Below are positions 10,372-20,822 of a DNA stretch of 64,000 nt, one piece after another. The translations under genes were made by a program, and so were the position numbers. A model generated the notes under the pieces. It was not told the DNA's origin, ran no database searches, and worked only from the letters and a program-made list of their open reading frames with translations. Numbering within the stretch: position 1 is the first letter of the stretch; each line of letters begins with the position of its first letter. The stretch is from positions 20,821 to 84,820 of the forward strand of contig CAICTM010000252.1 of the NCBI GenBank assembly GCA_903772945.1, given 5' to 3'. Source of the stretch: Seminavis robusta. Taxonomy: Eukaryota > Bacillariophyta > Bacillariophyceae > Naviculales > Naviculaceae.

Positions 10372-11283
10372 TTACTCCTCTTTTGCCGCTTTGGCGGTGG
10401 TAGTTGTCGTTGTTGTTTCTTCCTCGGCCTTGATAGCTTTTTCGGGAGGATACCAGAAACTCAAGAGAGCCGTCCATACGATACTGGTGACCAGGACGAC
10501 ATTGAGCTGATGCCGTACGGGAATGAATCGAAAGTTGAGCAACTGTACGGGTACCCAGAATGCCCATTGTGCCTTCATGAGTCCCCAAATGGAATCGTGG
10601 ATTTTCGTGGTAATCTTTTCGGGGGAATGTCCTTGCATGGCACCCATGGCACCAAGGTACATGGCATTGGAAATCCAACCCCAATAGACAAACTATATTG
10701 AAAAGAAAAAGTCAAGAAGGACAATCCACCAAAGAGAGAGATGATGAGATCCAAATTACAAAAGATAGTATAACTTTTGACACCACTCCAAGTAGTCTAC
10801 TAAACCAAGAAATAGGTAGGCACATACCTGCTCCATAAAAGCCTTGAAGACGGGAATTCCCAAACCGGTGACTCCCACTCGATGGGTCAGCCATTCCAGG
10901 AAATTGAAATGCACATGGGATGTTGGAGCATGCAAGGCAAATCCAAAGAGGACGGCTCGTCCAGTGCGAGGAAAATCGTACTCCAAGGGTTTCTTGTCGG
11001 GTTCGCTATTGGCCATGTGAGGGACCACTTGTGCCACGATATCTCCCAATCCCCAGAGACAACATCCCGTGAGCATCTTGGTGACGACGGGTCGAGATTC
11101 CAAGTGGCCTTCGTACCACTCGACAAATCCCTTCTTGGTGGCTTTTTCTCCTTGGGCATTATTATTAGTAGCAGTCTTGGTGGAGGAGAATCTCTTGGGT
11201 AGTATTTTGAGACGACTATTACTGCGAGTAGTTAACTGACCGGCGAGTGGTCGCAACGTGGAAGCCTGTCTCAGAGCCAACAT
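10372..11283 (-). CDS. Mpv17/PMP22 family integral membrane protein
   Basis: Two exons, 11283-10828 and 10692-10372 (135-nt intron, phase 0), give 258 residues. Mpv17/PMP22 proteins are four-helix channels of the mitochondrial inner or peroxisomal membrane. Family landmarks are WYEGHLESRPVVTKMLTG, GDIVAQ, the Pro/His-containing stretch FALHAPTSHVHFNFLE, and the C-terminal FWVPVQLLNFRFIPVRHQ followed by SIVWTALLSFW. Residues 1-35 are basic and hydroxylated (SNSRLKILPKRFSSTKT), suggesting a mitochondrial presequence. It is divergent from the SET-domain gene with 336 nt between the ATGs. Confidence 0.92.
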
Positions 11284-11619
11284 GGTGATTGTAGTTTCTT
11301 AAAAGAAGGATATGGAGAGAGAGAGAGAGATTGCCTTAGCAATGGATTAATTGCTGTAGAATAATAAGAGTGAGAGTGGTATTGCTTGATGGCTTCCCAT
11401 AAAATGCCGATGGATGATGGATGATGGAGGAAGGCGGTGAGACGACGAGAAGTCAAAGCAAAGTGAAACTGCGTTTTTGGAAGAGCATTTCAAAAAGATA
11501 CTTAAAGAGCCGTGCCCCTTCGTTTCAATAATGGTACCAGGCGTGACTGGAAGATACCCCTCCACCATCCATCATTCTCGCGCAGCCCACAACCCCAACC
11601 ATCAATATCCCAAGTTTCA

Positions 11620-12816
11620 ATGATGCGACTTCCTTGTTTGCTCTTTCATTCTGTTTGTTTGTTGTTATCTTCTTCTTCTCTTCTTTCTTCGGTAGAAGCG
11701 CTGGCAAGTCGATCCTCCAACAAGAAGAAAACCAAGAAGCCAGCAGCAACTAAAAAGGGCTTTGGAGCCTCCAAGCAGCCACTACAACCCGCATTATTTC
11801 TTCCGGATGAGTCTCCGGCAGTCCAAGATCTACTGGCATTTCTGGAACATCACGAGTGCGAAGGAATGGAAGGAACGGCCATTGGGTATCATCCTCAAAC
11901 CAAGATAAGGGGATTGTTTGCCACCCAAGATTTTGAAGCGGGAGAATATCTACTCGGGATACCCTTTGTGCCAACCTGCGTCACGCTGGCCGTCGACCCG
12001 GATATTTCCGTGGCAGAAACATCCGATGCCGAGTTGGGATTTCGGCTCTGGCAGAAATTGATCCACCAGGAGAACAACAGTCTTTTGAAACCCTATTGGC
12101 AAAGTCTTCCCACGTGGCACGAACACTTTGACGCCTCTCCCGATTTTTGGACCGATTCACAGATACAAGCACTGGAATTCCCACCCATTATCGAAAAGAC
12201 ACGACAACGAATCCAAAGCGTACAACAATTAGCCGCCGCACAAGGATTACTAAAGGACCAAGAAGTCAAGGAATTACAGTTTGCCACGTGGCTTGTCAAA
12301 TCCAGAGGGTTTTCGCTCTTGAAACCAATCATACAACACAGCAACAATAATGATGACGAAGAATCATCATCCGAACCGCCCACCACAGCCATTAGTGGAA
12401 AGACCGTCCTGATTCCCTATCTGGACATGATCAATCATAATAAGAATGACGCTGCCAACGCAGAGTTGCAAGTCCTCGAAACCAAACTGGAAGAAGAATC
12501 CATGTACGCACTGCAGGCCATTCGACCCATTGCCAAGGGATCCGAAATCACACTTTGCTATGGAACGGGACGCGAAACATCGGTCGAAATGCTCTGTCAT
12601 TATGGATTTTTACCGCCGTCCAACCAACAGAACGACAAAGTCTTTGAAAAGGACTGGAACGACTTTGCCTGGAGCACAACGATGGAACAAGACCAACAGG
12701 AACTACAGGCTCTTCTTGCGGCTCGGGACGACCAGAGCCAGGATACAACTACTGGGAAACGAACCATCCTGGAGTTTCGGATACAAATGAAGCGGGCATT
12801 GGCATCCAAACAATAA
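11620..12816 (+). CDS. SET-domain protein of the SETD3/Rubisco-LSMT class
   Basis: Single exon, 398 residues. The start was set at the first in-frame ATG (tandem ATGATG); the open frame extends upstream only through non-ATG codons. Residues 1-27 form a signal peptide ending SSVEALA-SR, and a lysine-rich linker follows, so ER or bipartite plastid targeting is possible. The SET core shows GLFATQDFEAGEYLLGIP, VLIPYLDMINHN (substrate/AdoMet site) and ITLCYG...VEMLCHYGFLPP. These proteins methylate Lys or His in proteins such as Rubisco large subunit, aldolase or actin; the substrate here is not predictable. Confidence 0.88.
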   Translation: MMRLPCLLFHSVCLLLSSSSLLSSVEALASRSSNKKKTKKPAATKKGFGASKQPLQPALFLPDESPAVQDLLAFLEHHECEGMEGTAIGYHPQTKIRGLFATQDFEAGEYLLGIPFVPTCVTLAVDPDISVAETSDAELGFRLWQKLIHQENNSLLKPYWQSLPTWHEHFDASPDFWTDSQIQALEFPPIIEKTRQRIQSVQQLAAAQGLLKDQEVKELQFATWLVKSRGFSLLKPIIQHSNNNDDEESSSEPPTTAISGKTVLIPYLDMINHNKNDAANAELQVLETKLEEESMYALQAIRPIAKGSEITLCYGTGRETSVEMLCHYGFLPPSNQQNDKVFEKDWNDFAWSTTMEQDQQELQALLAARDDQSQDTTTGKRTILEFRIQMKRALASKQ

Positions 12817-13384
12817 TCATGCAGTTGGCATCAAACTAATGGGCTTGTGTTTCATCACACATGTACTACTGTACGGGTAGAGACGGGCCCTACACAGCAC
12901 CTTCCATGCCTGAAGCTACTTGATTGACTCGCCGCAGAACGTTGGTGTGTTGGAGTTGCCCTTGTTGTCCTGTACAGTAGGTACCGGTACTAGTAGAGTC
13001 TGGCGAAACACCAGCAAAGTCGTTGCTTGGCCTACACTTGCTACCAGTCAGCACAAAAGGAACGATGACAACCACAAAAAGTCAATCTTATTCTAAGAAA
13101 GATGTTGGGCATTATGCAGGTTCGAATGTACTAGCTAGCTACCGTATGTGTGTGCTATGCTGCCGGTACCCTTATTTGCAAGGCACACACAGCAAGGCCT
13201 TCCAGGGGTCCCTTCCTTCTGCATGTCAAATCTTCCATCGTTGATGTCTCCCTTCATCCAAATTTGCTTTTCAATCAACCTGTTTGCCCTCGTCATCTTC
13301 TGCATACTTTCCAAATCAAACCCAGTCGTACCGCGCTACGAACCACATCATACTTACTTATTAAAATCCCACCAGTAAACCACT
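12817..13384. other. Intergenic, nothing recognised
   Basis: Between the convergent SET and hydrolase genes. It holds short runs of palindromic GTAC and TAGC tetranucleotides (near 12970-12995 and 13128-13143) and no supported gene. Confidence 0.5.
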
Positions 13385-15224
13385 TCACGGTGTGCCGGCA
13401 TCACATCCACCGGCAATGGTTTTGTCTCGTCCATAATCATAGCTCCACAGTCGGCTACCCCAAGTGAACATGCGAAACAGAATGTGGGCGATGCAGGGAC
13501 CCATGGCCACACCATGGCCGCCAAACGCTGGATACAGCTCGATGTTAGGATTGAGACTGCTGTCGGGCATATTGTCGATTGAAACATGTTTGTCCTGATT
13601 CGAATGGCAGATAGCCACAGGGTACGGAGCCTGTTCCACTACATGGGCCACATCTTGATCCTGCAATGCTTTGCACAACTTGTCAATTTTGGAGTTGACG
13701 TTGGTGACACAGGGTTCCTTTTCTCCACGGGCTATGGCTTCCTCCACAGCTTGCACTAGGTCTGCGTTGAGCAAATGATTTTTGGTTTCTGCGTTTATTC
13801 CTTGCTCGAAAACGTTCCGGTAATCAAGGTGAAATGTTCGGTCACCCCGCACGAATCGCCCTCGTTCGGCAGCATCCACCAGCATATCTTGGCTTTGGTT
13901 GAAATTGGCCACATTTTCAACTGGACGACCCGTGAAGAAACTTATATGTCAGCTACAAGATGCTATCATGATGCCGTAGCTAGCAGTGGTTGTTGACACG
14001 CAATTTCCTTGACTTACCTGTGGTGGAGAGTGATCCGGCCAAACGCCACAAGGCAAAGCGGATAGGATCGTTGCTGTCACCGCCATTGCCATCGTTTTGG
14101 TCTCTCACATAGTCTGAAATGACAACGCTCGACAGTCGCATGGGACCCCCTCCTGAATTGACCGAAATTACAGAACTTCCACTGTCAGTGATGATACCAC
14201 TGTCTTCATACATGCGATGCAGGGCCTCTCCCAATGACACCACATCATTCCCCGCTTCACTGTACCCGGTCAGTGAGAAAGCATCTGCCGTCGCGGCGGT
14301 GCAGTTGGATTCCTGCGCAACCATTTGCTCGGCTTTCCATATCAATGGCACAATGGATGTGACAACAGGTTGTCTGATGAGCAGACTACGAAAGTAATCG
14401 TTGCTTTCGGCGTATCCAAATTTGTCCGGCATGATGGTGAAGAATCCTGACATGGCAGTGGAAAAGACGCCCACCATAACTTGAATTTGCTTGAGATCCT
14501 CTAGACTGGGTACAATAACTCCAGCAGGGATTTGAACGTTGATGGGGCGGGTCTGTGGCAAAATCGACAGACTGCCATTGTCTTTGTTTTCTTGCATGGG
14601 AGCAATGAGGATGCCCGACTGCAGGGCTTCATAGCCATAGTCCTCTTCACGGCAACTTATCCCCTTTCCCTTTAATGGCCCAAAATCGGAACATCTGCCA
14701 CAGACCTTCCAAATCTTGACGCCGTGGCGGATCCTGGGAAACAGAGCTCTTCGAAGGACAAAGTTGATTGTGCCGGAAACTGTGGGGGTAAGGATTCCTG
14801 CTATTTCATCCGTGACCATATCCGCAAGTTGCTCTTCTGTAAAAACGTTCATGACGGAGCCACAAGGTGTCCAGTCTCGAATCAGGGATCGTCGTCCCCT
14901 CAAACGGTCATCACTAGCCTGGCTAACACTTGAAGTGAACAATTTGTTTCCAAGGTTCTCCATCGTCTGGTGCAATGTTTCAGCGTCTATCTGGTGCAAG
15001 AGTGGCTTCCAATCTTCATCTTTTTCGTCCTCGAGCCATGGAGTCAGCAGTTCGATCAGGAACTTGTGGATATCGCTGCCGTCGTGGTCCCTACTGCTGT
15101 CAGTCACATCATCGTTGATCGGCACTGCAGATGCCAATGCGTCGGGATGCAAGGAAGCAACGACAAGCAGAAGAAAAGGCACCACAATGCGGCCCAAACT
15201 CAAAGGCCGACGACGGAGCACCAT
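13385..15224 (-). CDS. Secreted alpha/beta-hydrolase with Ser-Asp-His triad (secretory-lipase-like)
   Basis: Two exons, 15224-14018 and 13920-13385 (97-nt intron, phase 1), give 580 residues. The start is the first ATG; the open frame upstream has only a TTG. Residues ~11-33 are a signal peptide (RIVVPFLLLVVASLHPDALA). A nucleophile elbow GYSEAG places the catalytic Ser at ~322. The second exon supplies a plausible Asp in CHSNQDKHVS (~512) and His in GGHGVAMGPC (~538), in the layout of fungal secretory lipases. Splicing is needed to complete the triad, which supports the intron. Residues ~35-180 are a less conserved N-terminal region. The substrate is unknown. Confidence 0.8.
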
Positions 15225-16694
15225 GGTACGTTGTGACCGAACCGGGAAGACTGCCAACACGGAACGAATTTCCAAATAGTGATGCTATCGTCGTCGTTGC
15301 TTTTCCTTGGCATTCGTTGGTGTGCGTTACGAGCTCCAGGTGCACCAGAAGGTTGATGCGCAACAAGCGTTGTCGGGTGCGCGTCGCTCGCTTATCGCTC
15401 ATTGCACGAGATAGAAACTCAATTTCACAACTCACAACAGCTTGGGGCGTGGAGTGATGGTACCGTGCGGTCTGAGAAAGCTTATCAGTCTGTCGGTGCG
15501 CCATATCTCCTTTCTACTGGCCCTGGCAGGACCGACAATACTGTGGCAATGACAAACATCTCTAGCAAGTACGAGACCGTCACTCCCTCCAACTCTCTCA
15601 TTGATTGGCTCTTGTTCCTTGGATCTTGCATTTTGGAAGAGCCGTTACAGTAGCCAGTCAGGTTGTTTGACTGAGGATGGTGCGGAAGTGCGTGAGGCTC
15701 CAAGGAGATCTCAGCCAGCTGAGTTAGTAGTCTAGCTACTAGCCAGCTGAAGGAAAAGCAAAGCAGTTTGATGCCAATTAGACATTTTTGCTGTACAGTG
15801 AGTGTACTAGCTAGCTGGCTAGAGACTACTAGCTACTAGCTATCTACTTACATGTACCACCCGTAGCTAGTCTACTGGTCGGTACCCTTGCTCCAACTAG
15901 TACCTGTAGATTTTTGGTCCAGCTAGAATGATTACCTCATTGTGCAATGGCATGTGCACAAGGACAAGCCAGAATGTTCAACAACAACATGCAAGAAGAT
16001 AAACAGAGGAACGCAACTACCACGGCAGCAGAGAGGCAACAAAGATCATGGGGATTTAAAAATGCCGTGGTTGGGGGGGAAATAGTTGGAGGGTGTATTC
16101 GGGTACAAAAAATTCTAACAGACATCACCAAACTCTTCTCACTCTTCAATAAAAGCTGGTGCACGAGCGAACTGCACAATGAAGATCAACAGCTTCGATC
16201 GGCGGATCCAGCGATCGTTTACTATTACAAGGTAAGCGGCCTATTATCAAAACAAAGATTGGCGGAAAGAATGGCCCGTATCCTACATTCATGAGTATCC
16301 AACCAACCTTGCATATATCTGAGGTATATTTATCAAACCTAGAGCGATGACTCCTATTGATCGATCAATATGGTCCCTTCTAATGAATGCATCTGAGACC
16401 TGAATGTAAGATACGAATCTAAAAGGTACCTTATCAAACCTGAGGGTAAGGTTGGCCCTACAATACAGATCCGTAACCACCCTTCACTCTCTGCAAGGTA
16501 ACCTTGTGGATTGACATCCAAGAGTGAAACAAACCTGGACCTAGCTCTGCTATTAATTCATGAGTTGTCTATCTAATGGAAGGAATGATCTATTGGTTGG
16601 TATCGGCTTTCTATTATTTTACTAGTTTAGTTACATCTATCTTTCGAAAGAGGCCAGTCGTCGACTTGTCAACTTAGCCAATCCACCAAGTCCT
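15225..16694. other. 1.5-kb intergenic, no confident gene
   Basis: Contains dense TAGC/CTAG palindromic tetranucleotide runs (15715-15850). A frame around 15947-16294 is Gln/Asn-rich with no family similarity. No RNA gene was seen. Confidence 0.4.
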
Positions 16695-17525
16695 CGACGA
16701 CCGACTAGTGCATGCAGGAAAATTGGTACCGACAGAGGAATCACCACTAAAACACGAGGAAATAACACTGGAGGGATGAATCCAGTAGTAGGATCCACTC
16801 TCTTGTGTGTTGTTGGCTCGCTCCTGTTCCCTTTTCAATGACTTGACGACGATCTACTCCGTTCAGAATGTTGCTAGGGCTGGAGTTAACAGTCTCCTCT
16901 GTATCGGTAGCCTCTCTTCTTGTTGTTATCCGGAGCGATTGTTCATTCGAAAAGGACTCGATAATGGTATTTCTTTGGCCGTCAGCAGTGAGAGAATAGA
17001 AAATAAGAAATAGATATAGTTTTCTCTTCTATTCTGATACTGCAGACGACCGGAGACTTACCCTTGTTTTTTCAAATTGCACCAACTTGGCTGCCATGGG
17101 CTGAGAACTGACTGTCATCCCATGGTCCATAGGATTCAATGAGGGATGGCTTTCGAATCTGCACCGGAGAAGGATGGCTTGAGTGATGCTTGATAAAAAT
17201 GGTGCAGCGATTCGACTCGAATAATTAAAACAATTCATCTGTTGACGGCCGAGAACTGAATGCCAGCCAATGGCTGGTCCATAGAATGAATGAGGGATGG
17301 CTTTCGAATCTACACCTTCAACAAACACTCTTGATAATAGGCTTACGTCGATTCAATAGATCGATTCAACTAAGGCCGATTGGAGTGCATGAGGATAAAG
17401 CACTCACCATTGCTGTCAGTCAAGCTGATATTTCTCTCCTGTTTACCATAGGAATTCAATGAGGGAGAGAATTCAGTGCTGCGCCTTCAATAATAACACA
17501 CTTGATAATAGACTTACCCGTAATA
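16695..17525 (-). repeat. Repeat element copy B, inverted relative to copy A
   Basis: Read on the minus strand, this segment is colinear with copy A from its GTAAGTCTATTATCAAG start through the GAAAGCCATCCCTCATT cores, the AAGTTGGTGCAATTTGAAAA block, AGTCTCCGGTCGTCTGCAG, and on to TGTTAACTCCAGCCCTA and the GGATTCATCCCTCC end. It has one additional upstream unit (17395-17520). Identity looks like 75-85% by eye, so the copies are not recent. The pair flanks about 15.2 kb that includes the cyanase and cyclase genes. Confidence 0.75.
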
Positions 17526-19090
17526 GTAGTAATAGTAGTAATAGTAGTAATAGTAGTAGTACTAGTAGCGCTCAGCTGCTCCTCCACTCCACCATTGTGT
17601 TGCTATTGTTGTGGTGGATGAGTGAGGAGGCGGGCTGCTTTGGAGTGTGCGTCTTGTCAACTGTCCTGATAGGGATGACATCACATTCAACCAACTTTCT
17701 TTGTCCTATTTTCTGTCTTGTGGTTGCTTCAATTAGGAAAGCATCTGTCCCTTCAGCTGTCTCTTCAGTGGTGCTTTTTTCCGTGGGGGAGTATGGTTGG
17801 TCCCCAAAATGGTACTATTAATAGTACATCTGCAACACTGAAAAGTTTTCAATGGAACCCCCAATTCCATTACCAGATGTAGATCACCCCATAGCCTTTT
17901 CTTCCCATAGCTTTTTCACATTGGATCCCATGCTATTTGTCATGTCTACTTGAATCTGTGTAAGCAGCAATAGGCGAGGGCTTTACCATGGCTGTGCCAA
18001 CCAGTTCAAAAGCCTCCGTATACCTGATTGAAAAATTGGTCCTGCCACTGATGTTTTGATAGTGGAGCTCTGCCAAAAAATGTTTTAACTAGCCCCCTTT
18101 GAAACCCCCATCATTAAGTCGCGAGGAAACCTCACGGACTCGAGCGACGAGTCGGGCCCAATCCTGCCGCGTAATAAGGCTCGAGGGTACAAAGTTCACG
18201 GTGTGGCCAGAAAGCGGGGTAGGGCCATGGTTAGATCCAGAGATGGCGCACAGAGTGGGTCCTTGGGCTAGTCTTAGAGTTGGTCCAGCATTGACGCCGA
18301 TCCTAGCTAGCGCTGGGCCAAGAGTTGATCCTTGTCTTGTGCAATGGGTTGGTACATCGTACTGGAGATGTGCCAGTGTGAAGTCTTCGGGAAGTTTTTT
18401 GTGCTGGTCCTGGAGCTGGTCCGGCATTGGGGCCTGTGGGGATCATGGGGCGTTGGCTAGAGTGGGTCCTGGAGATAGACGGACCAGAGATAAGCACAGT
18501 TGGAAACCAATGGTAGCCTTTAGGTGCCAGTAAAGTTGGTGACTTCTTTTACGGATCAATTTTGATCATAGAAGCTACATGTGCGGAGAAAGAAACACCC
18601 CTGTGGTTTGTGCCACCAGCAGGACCTCTTGCACCTGGAGTTCTTCCGCTAACAGTCAGGTACTATAAAAGATTGATTAGTGCTCTCTCTGTGCATTCAC
18701 AGACATGTCCCTCTTGAAAGCGGGGTCAGTTACTTCTTGGATTATAGGCACAAGCTATTAGGTAGCGTAAATGTCTGCAGTGTTGCGGGCTGAGGGGAGT
18801 ATGAGATAAAGCATGGGGCAAGACATGTCTTTTGCACGGGCAGTCGGAAAGGGCTTTGCTTTTGAAATGGAAGTACATGTACGATCACAGGAACACATGC
18901 AGGCCCTGGGAAACAATTCACACGGCCAACGAAATCTGAGCGGCTTCTCCGCAAGTTGGCTGATTTGGATGCCATTCAAAGACTACGGTATTAATACCTG
19001 AATGCCCAGCAGATTGCCTCGGGAATACACTAATGGCTATACTATTCAAAAGCTTTGTTCTGTAGCTGAGAGTTGTGGAGTGTATTTTGA
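17526..19090. other. Low-complexity and degenerate repeat DNA, no confident gene
   Basis: Starts with a TAGTAA-type microsatellite (17520-17570). Around 18190-18480 a degenerate minisatellite repeats GTGGGTCCT / GTTGGTCCAGC-like segments, which gives a 144-codon frame of Gly-Pro-rich repeats that I do not accept as a gene. Confidence 0.4.
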
Positions 19091-20379
19091 TTAATCAGGC
19101 ATGCGACTCACGAGGTCTCGTATTGCTTCAATGTCATTTGGATCTTCATTGTAACTTGCGAAACAAGATCTACAAATGACAAAGCCTCGACCTGAACAAC
19201 TGTGGCAGTCGATAGAAAAGAAAGCATCTTGTTAAAATGCAACTTAGCAATGTTGAGGCACTCTATACATTGCTGCGTCTCTGCTACGTACCTTGTACAC
19301 TTTACAGATTTGCCATAGGTGACATAGTCTCCTACACCGTCACAATTCGGACAGGGCACACAACGGGTATCGTTGCATTGCTTGCACCCAGGCTTTTCTA
19401 TTGTTGTTGTTGCTGCTGTTCCGGCTGTGTTATCTCTGCTAGTCACCTTGACATTGTCGTTGCTGCCAAGAGCATTCCAGAACCCCCGTGCCAGATTGCC
19501 CACAGCTGGTCCGCCCAGAAAGTAGACTGGGATAATCCAGAGTGGAAAGAATCCAGTTTCCCCTAGATCATTGTAGTGATATCCTCCTGGCATGATTCCT
19601 GCCCTTGACATGGACAAGAGTCCGACTTCAATGAGTGGTCCTCCCAGAGCGGTGGCAGCACTGGTGATGAATCCTGCCAGAGTCCCATCCAATACCACAA
19701 AACCAATAGCTGCATAGAGAGACATGAAATTGAGTATCCCGGTTCGGTCCAAGACACCAGCGGCCACGAAAATGCCACTCAACCAATATTGGAGGGTAAA
19801 GAGGGAGATTCCCACGAGAATTTTGGGTGGTGATGGGTCTGTTTTGCTTTTTTGGGATGGTGTTGTTTGTAAAACTGCGTCCAATACAATGTAGAGCCAC
19901 CCAATCAACCATCCGGCCACTCCAAATAGCACTGGCACCCACCACGCCGTAATCAAGGCTGGATTGTCGGCGGATGTACCCCACAGAGTTGCCGTGATGG
20001 GTTCATTGTACTGCAAGACTCCAAAGGCCGAATGGTAGGAATCCAGAAATGGACCCAATGCAGCTCCACAGATTGCCATGATTGCGGAAAAGGACAGGGA
20101 TCGTGCAGGATTTTCGGTAATCAGGGACGGAAAGGAAGACGAGTCGTCAGTTGGAGACATATTGTTGTCGTCGTCATTTCGTTGTCGTTCCGATAGCCTT
20201 GTATGGATCGGCTTGATCATGGAGAATCTTTCCTGGTTTAATAATAGTAATGACGATCTCTGACTATTAATAATCGTAGGACGTTGCGGTTGAAAGCCGC
20301 TGCACGTTGGCCTCAGCAGGAGGATCCCACACCCAATAATAAGGGGTAGCGTGGGAAGCATTATTTGGATTCCCTTCAT
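19091..20379 (-). CDS. INSIG-like plastid membrane protein with C-terminal DnaJ-type zinc finger
   Basis: Two exons, 20379-19292 and 19199-19091 (92-nt intron, phase 2), give 398 residues. The N-terminus is a signal peptide followed by CSGF (Phe at ~29), the typical junction of bipartite plastid targeting in diatoms. Residues ~98-302 form a multi-helix region with GPFLDSYHSAFGVLQY, AWWVPVLFGVAGWLIGWLY and VYFLGGPAVGNLARGF, in the same order as INSIG proteins (WWVP..., ...FFAGGITMGNIGR). Residues ~332-376 are a Cys4/CxxCxGxG zinc finger (CKQC, CPNCDGVG, CTSCSGRG, CRSC); the last two pairs appear only after splicing, which supports the intron. Role likely in plastid membrane protein biogenesis; inferred. 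Confidence 0.82.
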
Positions 20380-20822
20380 TTTTGTGCATGTATGTAGAAC
20401 CTCGAAGGTACCCCTAATAATAAGAAGACCCCAAGCTTTGGACACAAAGCTTTGGCTTCTCTCCCTTTTCTAAAGGCAGAAAGGAGAGAGCGTCCTTTCA
20501 AGCTGTCTCTATCTGTGACGTGACATCAATCATCTTGGCGGCCTGACCTTCGGCGTTGCGGAGTTGCGGTTGCAGTCGAGTCGAGTCAGTTGGCATCATG
20601 ACGTGAACAAAAAAAGGATTCTGTGATTCCCGAGTGCGACAGAACTGACCAACAACGCCTTCGCGTCCAAAGATACACGAAGGATCGCTTCAACAACAAC
20701 CTGAGGAAGAAGCAAGAACCTCAAGCAGGTAGGTAGTACCATGCAGGCAGTACTGTACCATCCAGCCACTACAAGCCTAGCAGCACGACCCCATCCATCA
20801 AGCCATCCGCCCATCACATCAA

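Noticed and set aside
15947-16294. 115-codon Gln/Asn-rich frame
   Set aside because: Looks like a chance frame in repeat-rich intergenic DNA; no family or promoter support.
18099-18533. 144-codon Gly/Pro-rich frame
   Set aside because: Translation of a degenerate GTGGGTCCT-type minisatellite; both strands are open because of the repeat.
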